Shown: positions 23,568 through 31,457 of the stretch, piece by piece
How positions within the stretch are numbered: position 1 is the first letter of the stretch
How the letters are laid out: each line of letters starts with the position of its first letter
Assembly: GCA_947631565.1 (NCBI GenBank)
Contig: CANRLV010000017.1
Span: 1 to 39,209 of the forward strand
From: an uncultured Gemmiger sp.
Lineage (GTDB): Bacteria; Bacillota; Clostridia; Oscillospirales; Ruminococcaceae
Direction of reading: 5' to 3'
Length of the DNA: 39,209 nt
Program-made: the position numbers and the translations under genes
The notes under the pieces: model-generated
Told to the model about the DNA's origin: nothing
The model's database searches: none
The model's input: the letters and a program-made list of their open reading frames with translations, nothing else

Positions 23568-24971
23568 TTACGCCACGATGTTTTTGACCCACACCCCTTT
23601 GCGGATGAGAACGAAGCCGAGCACGCACTTGATAAAGTCGAGCAAACTGACGGCCAGGAACACCGCCACCACCGGCAGCGCCGTGTACCGCGCCAGCAAA
23701 AAGGCGGCCGGCACGCTGACCAGCCACGAAAAGCAGCTGTCGAACAAAAAGGTGATGAGCGTTTTGCCGCCGCTGCGCAGCGTGAAGTAGGCGCTGTTGG
23801 CAAAGGCCTGCAGCGGCATACACAGCGCCACCACCCACAGGCAGCGGGTGGCCAGCGCGCGGATGGCGGGAGCCGTATTGTAGATGCGGGGGATGAACGG
23901 CGCGCAGGCGCTGAGCAGCACGCCCAGCCCCACACAGCTGAGAAAGCTCAGGGACAGCATACGCCAGGCCGTGCGCCGGGCGCGGTCCAGCTCGCCGGCG
24001 CCCAGCTCCTGCCCGACGAGGATGGCGGTGGCGTCGCCCAGCGCGAGAAACGCCGAGATGAACACGCCCGAGATGGTGTTCGTGATGTTCATGGCGGCCA
24101 CGACGTCGATGCCGCGCACGCTGTAGCATTGCAGCAGCGCCGCCTGGCCGAGGCTCCACAAAAACTCATTGACGAGCAGCGGCAGCGTCTTGACGAAGAT
24201 TTTGGCGGCCAGCGCCCGCGGCAGCGTGAAAGGGCGGTACAGCCCCTGCATATAGGGGTACTGCGCCCGGCCGCGGCGGCTGCCGATGACCACGACCGCC
24301 AACTCGACATAGCGCGAGAGGGCGGTGGCGATGCCGGCGCCCGCCACGCCCAGCCGCGGGAAGCCGAACAGCCCGAAGATGAGCAGCCCGTTGCCGACGA
24401 AATTGACCGCCATCGCGGTGATGCTGGCGCGCATGGGCAGCGCGGCGTGGCCGCACTGGCGCAGCGTGCCGGAATAGGCCTGGGTGATGAAGAAGGGCAC
24501 GAGCCCCGGCAGCATGACCCGCAGGTACTGCCGCGCGCAGTCCAGCGTGGCGGCGCGGTCGGCGGGGGCGGTGTCGGCTGCGATGTAAAGCCCCGTCAGC
24601 CTTGCGCCGGCGGCGGCAAACAGCACGAGCGCCGCGGCCGTGATGGCCCCGCCGATGAGCATTTTGAAGCGGAAGGTCTGCCGCACGCCCTCCAGATCGC
24701 CGTGGCCGTAGAACTGTGCGCCGTAGATGCCGGCCCCGGCCGTGGAGCCGAAGATGCACAGGCTGAACACGAACAGCAGCTGGTTGACGATGGCCACCGC
24801 CGACATCGGCAGCGTGCCCACCTGCCCGACCATGACGTTGTCGAGCAGGCTGACGAAGTTGGTCAGCGCGTTCTGGACGATGATGGGCAGCACCACCACG
24901 AGAACGCGGCGGTAGAAGGCGCGGTCGCCGAACAGGTTTTGCCGCAGCGCGGCGCGGGTATCCGTTTGCAT
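23568..24971 (-). CDS. MATE family efflux transporter
   Basis: A 467-residue protein with 12 hydrophobic segments in two pseudo-symmetric halves. The N-half starts with VLPIIVQNALTNFVSLLDNVMVG, a clear MATE (DinF/NorM branch) first helix, and TAGAGIYGAQFYG follows; the C-half repeats the pattern with NEFLWSLGQAALLQCYS. MATE proteins export cationic drugs or metabolites using Na+ or H+ gradients. ATG 24971 is used, preceded by AAAGGAC at short spacing; in-frame sequence up to 25025 lacks a site and overlaps the degV terminator. It appears to have its own transcript after that terminator. The substrate is unknown. Confidence 0.92.
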   Translation of the reverse strand: MQTDTRAALRQNLFGDRAFYRRVLVVVLPIIVQNALTNFVSLLDNVMVGQVGTLPMSAVAIVNQLLFVFSLCIFGSTAGAGIYGAQFYGHGDLEGVRQTFRFKMLIGGAITAAALVLFAAAGARLTGLYIAADTAPADRAATLDCARQYLRVMLPGLVPFFITQAYSGTLRQCGHAALPMRASITAMAVNFVGNGLLIFGLFGFPRLGVAGAGIATALSRYVELAVVVIGSRRGRAQYPYMQGLYRPFTLPRALAAKIFVKTLPLLVNEFLWSLGQAALLQCYSVRGIDVVAAMNITNTISGVFISAFLALGDATAILVGQELGAGELDRARRTAWRMLSLSFLSCVGLGVLLSACAPFIPRIYNTAPAIRALATRCLWVVALCMPLQAFANSAYFTLRSGGKTLITFLFDSCFSWLVSVPAAFLLARYTALPVVAVFLAVSLLDFIKCVLGFVLIRKGVWVKNIVA

Positions 24972-24990
24972 GGACGTCCTTTCATGGCAG

Positions 24991-25020
24991 AAAAAGACCG
25001 GGGCGGTGGCAGCGCCCCGG
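24991..25020 (-). terminator. Intrinsic terminator after degV
   Basis: On the minus strand: 8-bp stem (complement of 24998-25005 with 25013-25020), seven-base loop, then TCTTTTT (complement of 24991-24997). It ends the pdxK-trmL-degV transcript. Confidence 0.82.
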
Positions 25021-25041
25021 TGCATGGCAGGGGATGGGATT

Positions 25042-25944
25042 TTACGGCAGCGCCGGTGCGTAGTCGCACAGGCGCCGGGGCTTGCCCTCGAAGATGATGG
25101 CGATGCCGTCGGGACCGGTGTTGGCGCTGACTACGCCGCCCAGCTGGCCGACATAGTAGGGCGCGTGGCCGAACTCCTTTTTGCACAGCTTGAGCAGCTC
25201 GTCCCGCTTTTCGGCGCTGGAGGTGTACAGCACCTGGTAGGGCATGGCCTTGACGTTCGACACGCGGCTCTTGACCCACCTCACCATCGCCGGGGGCACG
25301 CTCGCGTCGCCGCGGACCTTGGCCTCGACCTTGGAGATGCCGTCGTTCAGGCTGATGATGGGCCGGATGCCGAGCAGGTCGCCCGCCACCGCGGCGGCGG
25401 CGCTGATGCGCCCGGATTTTTTCATCTGCTTGAGGCTGTAGGCGGCCAGGCAGATCTCGGTCTTGGCCAGCGTGCGCTCCAGCTCCAGCACGCTCTCGGC
25501 GATGTCGCCGCCGTTCTGGATGCGGCGCGCGCACTCACAGAACGGCCAGCCGAAAGCCATCGAGTAGTTGTGGCTGTCGACGATGCGCAGGTGCAGGCCG
25601 TGGCCGGGGCGCTCCTGCCCCAGCAGGTCGACGGCGGCCAGCGCGTTCTGGTAGGTGCTGGAGCCGCCGCTGTTGATGCACAGGTGCACGACGTCGGTGT
25701 AGCCCTCGTCGGCATAGCGGGCGTAGATCTCGCACCACTGCAGCGGAGTGATGGCGGCCGTGGTCGGGGTGCCGGCGGCGGCGCGCATCAGGGCGTAGAA
25801 CTCGTCATTACTGAGGTCGCGACCTTCGATGTATTCCCTGCCCTCGAGGTTGATGGGAAAGCCCACCACCTCGATGCCGTATTTTTGGGCCATCTCCTTG
25901 GGGATATCGGAGCTGGAATCGGTGATGAATCCGACTTTGCGCAT
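25042..25944 (-). CDS. DegV family fatty-acid-binding protein
   Basis: A 300-residue protein of the DegV/FakB fold: N-terminal VGFITDSSSDIP (4-15) with the conserved Asp-Ser-Ser, central strands with the HLCINSGGSSTYQNA segment (fatty-acid head-group site), DSHNYSMAFG and the later GIRPIISL/G-I-S-K region. FakB proteins bind fatty acids and present them to the FakA kinase for phosphorylation and phospholipid synthesis. No fakA is present here. The start is ATG 25944 with GGGAGGAAG upstream, partly within the trmL stop; the upstream open frame is not used. It is the last gene of the pdxK-trmL-degV operon. Confidence 0.9.
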   Translation of the reverse strand: MRKVGFITDSSSDIPKEMAQKYGIEVVGFPINLEGREYIEGRDLSNDEFYALMRAAAGTPTTAAITPLQWCEIYARYADEGYTDVVHLCINSGGSSTYQNALAAVDLLGQERPGHGLHLRIVDSHNYSMAFGWPFCECARRIQNGGDIAESVLELERTLAKTEICLAAYSLKQMKKSGRISAAAAVAGDLLGIRPIISLNDGISKVEAKVRGDASVPPAMVRWVKSRVSNVKAMPYQVLYTSSAEKRDELLKLCKKEFGHAPYYVGQLGGVVSANTGPDGIAIIFEGKPRRLCDYAPALP

Positions 25945-25946
25945 GG

Positions 25947-26453
25947 TTATACTTCCTCCCTCCAGGGCAGACCGGTCAGCTGGCCGCGGCTTTCCAGTCC
26001 GGCAAAATCCCACTGGCGCAGCGCCTCGTACACGCCCACCGCCACCGCGTTGGACAGGTTCAGGCAGCGCTCGCCGCGGCGCATGGGGATGCGCGCGCAC
26101 TGACCGGGGTGGGCGGCCAGCAGGTCCTCCGGCAGGCCGGCGGTCTCGCTGCCGAACAGCAGGTAGGCGCCGTCCGGGTAGGCAAGGTCGGTGTGGCGGT
26201 GCAGACCCTTGCTGGTAAAGTAGAAAAACGGCCCGGCGTTGGCGGCAAAAAAGGCCGCCCGGTCCTTATAATATGTTATATCAAGCCGGGGCCAATAGTC
26301 AAGCCCCGCGCGTTTGAGCTTGCGGTCGTCAACGGCGAAGCCCATGGGCCCGACCAGGTGCAGCCGGGCCCCGGTCACGGCGCAGGTGCGGGCCACGTTG
26401 CCGGTGTTCTGGGGGATCTGCGGCTCCACCAGCACGATGTTCAATACAGGCAT
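25947..26453 (-). CDS. trmL: tRNA (cytidine/uridine-34-2'-O)-methyltransferase
   Basis: A 168-residue SPOUT enzyme. It starts with LNIVLVEPQIPQNTGNVART (4-23), typical of TrmL/YibK, contains LLFGSETAGLP (~98-108) and ends its knot with MRRGERCLNLSNAVAV (~124-139), the SAM-binding trefoil knot. It methylates the wobble ribose of leucine tRNAs. Length matches the minimal SpoU-type TrmL. It lies between the pyridoxal/pyridoxamine kinase gene and degV with a 21-base gap upstream and two bases downstream, in one operon. ATG 26453 follows AAAGGACG. Confidence 0.95.
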   Translation of the reverse strand: MPVLNIVLVEPQIPQNTGNVARTCAVTGARLHLVGPMGFAVDDRKLKRAGLDYWPRLDITYYKDRAAFFAANAGPFFYFTSKGLHRHTDLAYPDGAYLLFGSETAGLPEDLLAAHPGQCARIPMRRGERCLNLSNAVAVGVYEALRQWDFAGLESRGQLTGLPWREEV

Positions 26454-26474
26454 GGTTCAACGTCCTTTTTTGGC

Positions 26475-27305
26475 TTACTGCGGCGGCAGCAGGGCGGGCA
26501 GGGCCCCCTCCAGCCAGACGCCGAGGCGTTCGTCGGCGCCGTCCGGGGTCTGGCGGATGCACTCGCCCACAAAGGCGGCTGCAGCCTGCGCGGCGGCCGC
26601 CGGCACGTTGCCCTGCAACAGCCGCCCGATGAGCGCCGCGGCAAAGATGTCGCCGGTGCCGTGGAACATACGCGGCTGCAGCGGCGTTTTGACCCAATAG
26701 GCGGCGCCGCTGCGGTCGGCGCCCGCGCAGCCGATGCTGCGCCCGTCCACCACGCCGGTCACCAGCACGCGCGGGCAGACCCGGCACAGCCGCCGGGCCT
26801 GGTTGGCCGCCCCCTCCGGCGTGAGTTGGCCGCCCGGCGGCAGCGGCATCCCCAGCAGCAGCGCCGCCTCGGTGGCGTTGGGCAAGATCAGATCGGCTTT
26901 GGCGCACAGGTCGTACATCGCCGGCACCAGGTCCGGCAGCAGGCCGCGGTACATATGCCCGCCGTCGCCCAGCACCGGGTCCACCACCTTGACGGCGGAC
27001 GGCCACAGGGCAAAGGCGGTCTCGACCAGGCGCACCTGGGCGGCGTCGGCCAGGTAGCCGGCGTAGACGGCGTCAAACTGCACGCCGAGCTGGCGGTAAT
27101 GCTCCAGCGCCGCCGGGCCGAAGCCAGCGTCCGCCATGCGGGCGGGCACGCCCAAGCCGCCGGTGTGGGTCGAGAGCACGGCCGTGGGCAGGGCCACGGC
27201 CTGCACGCCCATGGCGGACAGCACCGGCACGATGACGGCCAGCGCGCTGCGGCCGTAGCAGGGCAGGCTGTGGATGCACAGAACGGTTTTGGGGCAGGTC
27301 TGCAT
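26475..27305 (-). CDS. pdxY: Pyridoxamine/pyridoxal kinase (ribokinase family)
   Basis: A 276-residue PfkB/ribokinase-fold kinase: N-terminal LCIHSLPCYGRSALAVIVP (substrate-binding loop), YAGYLADAAQV, the VVDPVLGDGGHMYRG core (ATP and substrate), LPNATEAALLLG and the GTGDIFAAAL anion hole with the catalytic Asp near residue 220. It phosphorylates pyridoxal, pyridoxine or pyridoxamine to make PLP in vitamin B6 salvage. The name pdxY/pdxK is uncertain between closely related types. It is the first gene of the operon with trmL and degV. Only a weak ribosome site (AGAGAG) precedes ATG 27305. Confidence 0.88.
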   Translation of the reverse strand: MQTCPKTVLCIHSLPCYGRSALAVIVPVLSAMGVQAVALPTAVLSTHTGGLGVPARMADAGFGPAALEHYRQLGVQFDAVYAGYLADAAQVRLVETAFALWPSAVKVVDPVLGDGGHMYRGLLPDLVPAMYDLCAKADLILPNATEAALLLGMPLPPGGQLTPEGAANQARRLCRVCPRVLVTGVVDGRSIGCAGADRSGAAYWVKTPLQPRMFHGTGDIFAAALIGRLLQGNVPAAAAQAAAAFVGECIRQTPDGADERLGVWLEGALPALLPPQ

Positions 27306-27450
27306 GAAAAACTCTCTTTTCTGTCTTATCGGGCTGCAAAACGGGGAACTGACAGAATTTTACCACATCCGGCGTGCGAAAAAAAGACGTATAATGGCGA
27401 AGCAAACAGAGAAACTAACAACAAAATACCGGAAAGGGGGAAGACCGGGC

Positions 27451-27630
27451 ATGAAAAGCATGATGACCACCGCCGCCGCAGCCGCCGTGGGCATGGCCGT
27501 GGGCGCCGCCGCCGTGTGCATGGCGGGCTCCAGCCACCGCCAGATCCGCCGCAGCATCCGCGAGGTCGCCCGCGGCGCCGAGAAGGCGATGTGCGAGCTG
27601 GACCGCATGATCGAAAAGTACACGGCGTAA
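27451..27630 (+). CDS. Small YtxH-like hypothetical protein
   Basis: A 59-residue protein starting MKSMMTTAAAAAVGMAVG: a hydrophobic alanine-rich N-terminal segment (~5-25), then a basic/acidic helix (RRSIREVARGAEKAM) ending in IEKYTA. This shape is typical of small YtxH-like or phage-shock-like membrane-associated proteins; no named domain is certain. ATG 27451 has GGAAAGGGGG about ten bases upstream. A TATAAT lies at 27390-27395, though no good minus-35 is seen. An in-frame upstream ATG at 27394 would overlap that promoter and is not used. It converges on serA. Confidence 0.55.
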   Translation: MKSMMTTAAAAAVGMAVGAAAVCMAGSSHRQIRRSIREVARGAEKAMCELDRMIEKYTA

Positions 27631-27650
27631 CGGTCCCGCAAAATGGCAGC

Positions 27651-27678
27651 GGCCCCGGCGGCATCGTCCGCCGGGGCC
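27651..27678. terminator. GC hairpin between the convergent small gene and serA
   Basis: An 11-bp perfect stem (27651-27661 with 27668-27678) with a six-base loop between stops at 27630 and 27692. No clear T-run follows on the plus strand; on the minus strand an ATTTT is found some ten bases beyond. Confidence 0.45.
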
Positions 27679-27691
27679 GGCGCCTGCGCGC

Positions 27692-28855
27692 TTACAGGAT
27701 ACGCACGCGGATGGCCGCCGGCAGGGCGCGCAGCGCCTGGGCGACGGCGTCCTCGGCAAATTTGCCGGTCACGTCCAGCACGGTGTAGGCGACCTCCTTG
27801 CGGCTCTTGTTGACCATGTTCTCGATGTTGAGGTGCGCCTCGGTCAGCACGCCGGTGATGGCCGAGATGACGCCCGGCTCGTTCTTGTGGATGACGCAGA
27901 TGCGCTTGCCGCCCACGCGCGGCTGGCTGACGTCCGGCAGGTTGACGCTGTGGGTGATGTTGCCGTTCTTCAGGTAATCGCTGAGCTCGGCGGCGGCCAT
28001 CACGGCGCAGTTGGTCTCACTCTCGGGCGTCGAGGCGCCCAGGTGCGGCGTGCAGTACACGCCCGGCACGCCCAGCAGCTCCGGGGCCGGGAAATCACAG
28101 AAATACTCGGCCACCTTGCCGCTGTTCAGCGCCTCGAGCAGGGCGGCGTTGTCCACCAACTCGCCGCGGGCAAAATTGAGCACGCGCACGCCGTCCTTGC
28201 AGGCGGAGAGGCTGCGCTCGTTGATGGTGTGGCGCGTCGTGGGCAGGTAGGGCACATGGATGGTCAGGTAATCGCAGCGGGGCAGCATCTCGCCCAGGGT
28301 AACACAGTGCTGCACGCTGCGCGAAAGGCTCCACGCCGCGTCGACGCTGATGTAGGGGTCATAGCCCAGCACCTCCATGCCCAGCGCGATGGCGGCGTTG
28401 GCCACCCGCGCCCCGATGGCGCCCAGGCCGATGACGCCCAGCGTCTTGCCGCGCAGCTCGGGACCGACGAACTGCTTTTTGCCCTTCTCGACGTCCTTGG
28501 CCAGCGTTTCGCTGCCCTTGAGCGTCTGCACCCAGGTCATGCCCTCGGCCATGTGGCGGCTGCCCGCGACGAGCGCGCCCACCGTCAGCTCGGCCACGCC
28601 GTTGGCGTTGGCGCCCGGCGTGTTGAAGACGACGATGCCCCGGTCGGTGCAGTCCTCCAGCGGAATGTTGTTGGTGCCGGCGCCGGCGCGGGCGATGGCC
28701 AGCAGGCTGTCGGGCAGCGGCGCCTCGTGCATATCGGCGCTGCGCACGAGGATGCCGTGCGGGGCGGCGGCGTTGTTGTCGATCTCAAACTGGTTGGCGG
28801 GCAGCTTGGCCAGCCCCGCCGGCGAGATGGCGTTCAGGGTCTTGATCACATACAT
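27692..28855 (-). CDS. serA: D-3-phosphoglycerate dehydrogenase
   Basis: A 387-residue protein of the short SerA type: split substrate domain, NAD-binding domain with GLGAIG (143-148) and Asp of GYDPY, catalytic Arg230 (NFARGE), Glu259 and His271 (TPHLGAST), and a C-terminal ACT domain (~318-387), which in other SerA proteins senses serine. It oxidises 3-phosphoglycerate, the first step of serine biosynthesis. No intervening ASB domain is present. It lies 15 bases after serC on the same strand, forming a serC-serA operon; serB is not in the window. Confidence 0.95.
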   Translation of the reverse strand: MYVIKTLNAISPAGLAKLPANQFEIDNNAAAPHGILVRSADMHEAPLPDSLLAIARAGAGTNNIPLEDCTDRGIVVFNTPGANANGVAELTVGALVAGSRHMAEGMTWVQTLKGSETLAKDVEKGKKQFVGPELRGKTLGVIGLGAIGARVANAAIALGMEVLGYDPYISVDAAWSLSRSVQHCVTLGEMLPRCDYLTIHVPYLPTTRHTINERSLSACKDGVRVLNFARGELVDNAALLEALNSGKVAEYFCDFPAPELLGVPGVYCTPHLGASTPESETNCAVMAAAELSDYLKNGNITHSVNLPDVSQPRVGGKRICVIHKNEPGVISAITGVLTEAHLNIENMVNKSRKEVAYTVLDVTGKFAEDAVAQALRALPAAIRVRIL

Positions 28856-28870
28856 ACGAACTTTTCTCCT

Positions 28871-29968
28871 TTACGCGTGGGCCTTGCGGAACTGCTCCAT
28901 GAAGGCGACCAGCTTGTCGATGCCTTCGGCGGGCATGGCGTTGTAGATGGAGGCGCGCATACCGCCGACGAGGCGGTGCCCCTTGAGGTTGACGAAGCCC
29001 GCCGCCGCGGCCTCGGCACAGAAAGCCTTGTCGAGCTCGGGGTCGGGCGTCGTGAAGGTAACGTTCATCAGGCTGCGATAGCGCTTCTCGACCGGGTTAT
29101 GGTAAAAATCCTGCCCGTCGAGGTAGTCATACAGCACCTTGGCCTTGGCGGTGTTGACGGCCTGCATGGCCGCCAGCCCGCCGACGTCATGCTCCAGCCA
29201 GTCCAGCACCAGTCCGGTCATGTAGATGCACCAGCAGGGCGGGGTGTTGTACATACTGTCGCTGCCCAGCAGCGTGGTGTAGTTCATCATGGTGGGAATC
29301 CTGTCCGGCGTCAGGCCCTTGGCGGCCTTGCCGAGCAGGTCCTCGCGCACGATGGCCACCGCCATGCCGGCGGGGGCGATGTTCTTCTGCACGCCGAAGT
29401 AGATGCAGCCGTATTTGGTCACATCCACCGGCTCGGAGCAGATCATCGAGCTCATGTCCGCCACCAGCGGCACGCCCGCCACCTGCGGCACCTCGACGTA
29501 GCGGGTGCCGAAGATGGTGTTGTTCTGGCAGATGTGGATGTAGCTGGCGTCGGCGCTGTAGGGGATGGCGGCGACGTCGGGGATGCAGGTGAAGTTCTTG
29601 TCCTTGCTGGAGGCGACGACGCGCGCCTCACCGAATTTGGCGCCCTCCTCGGCGGCCTTTTTGCTGAAGTTGCCGGTCACGATGTAGTCGGCGGCGCCGG
29701 TGGTCATGAAGTTGAGTGGCACCATGGCGAACTGCTGCGTCGCCCCGCCCTGGAAAAAGCCGATCTTATAATTGTCCGGCACGTTCAGCACGCGGCGCAT
29801 GGCGGCCTCGGTGCTTTTGATGATGTCGTCGAACCATTTGCTGCGGTGGCTCATCTCCATCACGCTCTGGCCGGAGCCGCGGTAGTCGAGCAGCTCGGCC
29901 TGTGCGCGGCGCAGCACCGCCTCGGGCAGCATCGAGGGCCCGGCGCTGAAATTGTACACTCTTGCCAT
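28871..29968 (-). CDS. serC: Phosphoserine aminotransferase
   Basis: A 365-residue class V aminotransferase. It starts with RVYNFSAGPSMLPEAV (3-18) and carries SVMEMSHRS, GGATQQFAM (substrate/PLP phosphate loop) and the PLP Lys195 in YFGVQKNIAPAG. It converts 3-phosphohydroxypyruvate plus glutamate to phosphoserine, the step after SerA, encoded next. ATG 29968 has GGGAAAGGATG upstream at suitable spacing; the longer open frame reaching 30214 lies in non-coding leader. A TATAAT (complement of 30020-30025) lies about 50 bases upstream. Confidence 0.96.
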   Translation of the reverse strand: MARVYNFSAGPSMLPEAVLRRAQAELLDYRGSGQSVMEMSHRSKWFDDIIKSTEAAMRRVLNVPDNYKIGFFQGGATQQFAMVPLNFMTTGAADYIVTGNFSKKAAEEGAKFGEARVVASSKDKNFTCIPDVAAIPYSADASYIHICQNNTIFGTRYVEVPQVAGVPLVADMSSMICSEPVDVTKYGCIYFGVQKNIAPAGMAVAIVREDLLGKAAKGLTPDRIPTMMNYTTLLGSDSMYNTPPCWCIYMTGLVLDWLEHDVGGLAAMQAVNTAKAKVLYDYLDGQDFYHNPVEKRYRSLMNVTFTTPDPELDKAFCAEAAAAGFVNLKGHRLVGGMRASIYNAMPAEGIDKLVAFMEQFRKAHA

Positions 29969-30203
29969 CTGGCATTCATCCTTTCCCGTTTTGGCTGGGC
30001 CAATCTCCGGCCCGTCCCTATTATAAAGGAGCGCGGTGTAAAAACGCCACTGGGCAAAATCCCGAATCGGCGGGCCTATGCCGAAAAGAAACCGTCCAAA
30101 TGGCCCAACTGTTGACGGCAGACGCACAAAAATTTCCACAAACATAAAAGAAATGCAGCGATTTGGCTGTTTTGCGCGGTGAAAATTTGGAGGTTTTGCC
30201 CGC

Positions 30204-30233
30204 TTGCCAGCCATACTCCTACAAGTGTAAAAT
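30204..30233 (+). promoter_or_regulatory. Promoter of the BlaI/CopY-type regulator gene
   Basis: TTGCCA at 30204-30209, 18-base spacer, TAAAAT at 30228-30233. The operator at 30220-30229 overlaps the spacer and the first bases of the minus-10. Confidence 0.6.
30220..30229. promoter_or_regulatory. BlaI/CopY-type operator (TACANNTGTA)
   Basis: TACAAGTGTA exactly fits the TACANNTGTA core of CopY-type and related BlaI operators. It overlaps the promoter of the gene for a BlaI/CopY-family protein 45 bases downstream, so autorepression is likely. Confidence 0.65.
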
Positions 30234-30273
30234 AAAAGCAGAAAATCATAGACAAATGTGGGAGGAATGGCCT

Positions 30274-30681
30274 GTGGAACAGCTTTCCCGCCGTGAGGAG
30301 CAGGTGATGGCCGCGCTGTGGGCCGCCGGCAATGGGCAGGCGGCGACGCGGCGACAGATCGCCGCCGCCCTGCCCGCGCCGGCGAAGGATGCCGGCTGGG
30401 CGGACTCGACGCTGCTCAACTTCCTGCTGCGGCTGGAGCGCAAGGGCTTTGTGCGCCTGCAAAAGCAGGGCAACAAAAACCTGTACCTGCCGCTGGTGCG
30501 GCGCGATACCTACTGCGGCGCGGTGAGCGCGGCCCACCTGCAAACGCTGTACGGCGGCGATATGCGCGGCCTGCTGGCGGCGCTGGCCGCGACCGGGCGG
30601 CTGGACCGCGCGCAGGTGCACCGGCTGCTGCGCTGGCTGGACGGCTGGCTGGCCGAGAACGCCGAGTATGACTACGAGTAG
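30274..30681 (+). CDS. BlaI/MecI/CopY family transcriptional repressor
   Basis: A 135-residue winged-helix protein: EQLSRREEQVMAALWAAG at the N-terminus (helix 1), a segment around DSTLLNFLLRLERKGFV (recognition helix to wing) and KNLYLPLVRRD, all typical of BlaI/CopY, followed by a helical dimerisation domain. The GTG at 30274 is preferred: GGGAGG at 30260-30265 lies eight bases upstream. The in-frame ATG at 30256 sits before that site. Family members repress beta-lactamase or copper genes and release DNA on proteolysis or copper binding. No blaR-type sensor, beta-lactamase or copper ATPase is nearby, and no Cys-x-Cys copper motif is seen, so it is an orphan regulator. The next gene begins 13 bases after. 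Confidence 0.85.
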   Translation: MEQLSRREEQVMAALWAAGNGQAATRRQIAAALPAPAKDAGWADSTLLNFLLRLERKGFVRLQKQGNKNLYLPLVRRDTYCGAVSAAHLQTLYGGDMRGLLAALAATGRLDRAQVHRLLRWLDGWLAENAEYDYE

Positions 30682-30694
30682 GGAGAGGCGCGCC

Positions 30695-31096
30695 ATGGAC
30701 GGGCGGACACAAGGCGACATCTTGCAGTTTTTTGACCTGAACGGCCACCCCGGGGCGCTGCCCCTGTACGCGGCGGTGGAACGGGCGGCGCTGGCGCTGG
30801 ACGAGTTCGGCCCCGTGCGTGTCAAGGTGAGCAAGACCCAAATCAGCTTTTATAACCGGCGGCTGTTCGCCTGCGTGAGCTTTGCGCGGGTCAAAAGAGC
30901 AAAGGACCTGCCCGACCCGTGGCTGACCGTGACCTTCGGGCTGGATCACAGGGTGGAAAACCCGCGCATCGCCGTGGCCACCGAGCCTTACCCCCGCCGC
31001 TGGACGCACCATCTCGTCATCGGCAGCCCGGATGAGGTGGATGCCGAGCTCACCGGCTGGCTGCGCGCGGCCGCGGGATTTGCGGCCGGCAAGTAA
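30695..31096 (+). CDS. DUF5655 domain protein
   Basis: A 133-residue protein matching DUF5655: N-terminal helices followed by VRVKVSKTQISFYNRRLFA (about 47-65) and late WTHHLVIGSPDEVDAEL (about 105-121), elements typical of this small domain. Its function is unknown; the fold has been likened to nucleotide- or nucleic-acid-associated proteins, which I regard as speculative. It probably shares a transcript with the BlaI-type regulator 13 bases upstream. ATG 30695 follows GGGAGAGG. Confidence 0.7.
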   Translation: MDGRTQGDILQFFDLNGHPGALPLYAAVERAALALDEFGPVRVKVSKTQISFYNRRLFACVSFARVKRAKDLPDPWLTVTFGLDHRVENPRIAVATEPYPRRWTHHLVIGSPDEVDAELTGWLRAAAGFAAGK

Positions 31097-31134
31097 ACAG
31101 GAAAGGCGGACCCGCCCCACACATGAAGTGGTAT

Positions 31135-31174
31135 AAAGATAGTAGACACAGGAAACCGTGTCTACTATCTTTTT
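31135..31174 (+). terminator. Terminator-like hairpin after the DUF5655 gene
   Basis: A perfect 15-bp stem (31135-31149 with 31158-31172), eight-base loop and a T-run TTTTT at 31170-31174. It ends the regulator-DUF5655 transcript unless the alternative pairing with 31237-31248 forms. Confidence 0.8.
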
Positions 31175-31248
31175 AATTGGAGGAACAACGTTACCCATTT
31201 AAAATCGAACAGGGCTTCCGGGATTAATCTGTTTTTTGTCTACTATCT
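31137..31248. repeat. 112-bp element bounded by 12-bp inverted repeats (MITE-like or IS remnant)
   Basis: AGATAGTAGACA (31137-31148) is repeated in inverse at 31159-31170 and again at 31237-31248, so the segment starts and ends with inverted copies. It is AT-rich compared with its flanks and encodes nothing. It may be a miniature transposable element, an IS end or an RNA switch; no clear target duplication is seen. Confidence 0.45.
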
Positions 31249-31457
31249 ATGGACCTTTGTACGCGGCCGGGGGTTCTGACTGCGCACCGGCCGGGTGCAG
31301 AACCGGGAAAACAGCGCGGCGCATCCTGCCGGCAGGCATCAAACCGGCGCGCCATGAATAAAATGAAGGTGCCGGGGCTGTGAAAAACGCAGCCATGCGG
31401 CACGTTGATGCCCAGCCGGGCAACGAGCGCAACGACCGTTAAGGGGGTAACCAAAGG

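Larger units (their letters stand above)
29969..30273. promoter_or_regulatory. Divergent regulatory region between serC and the BlaI-type regulator
   Basis: No gene is supported. Toward serC there is a good minus-10 TATAAT (complement of 30020-30025) without a convincing minus-35 at 16-18 bases. Toward the regulator is a promoter with an operator (30204-30233). I looked for a T-box or other riboswitch before serC; none is evident. Confidence 0.5.
31097..31457. other. Intergenic region with inverted-repeat element and adhesin leader
   Basis: No gene is supported. It contains the terminator/inverted-repeat element at 31135-31248. Further on, a GC-rich imperfect hairpin (GGTTCT 31272-31277 with AGAACC 31299-31304, and inner GCACC/GGTGC) may form in the adhesin leader. 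I see no convincing promoter for the adhesin gene. Confidence 0.5.

Noticed and set aside
29969-30100. Possible T-box leader before serC (ACCGCG seen on the minus strand)
   Set aside because: The characteristic TGGNACCGCG context, specifier loop and terminator/antiterminator pair are missing.
30256-30273. ATG 30256 as start of the BlaI-type gene
   Set aside because: The ribosome site GGGAGG lies after this codon. GTG 30274, eight bases beyond the site and in the same frame, fits better.
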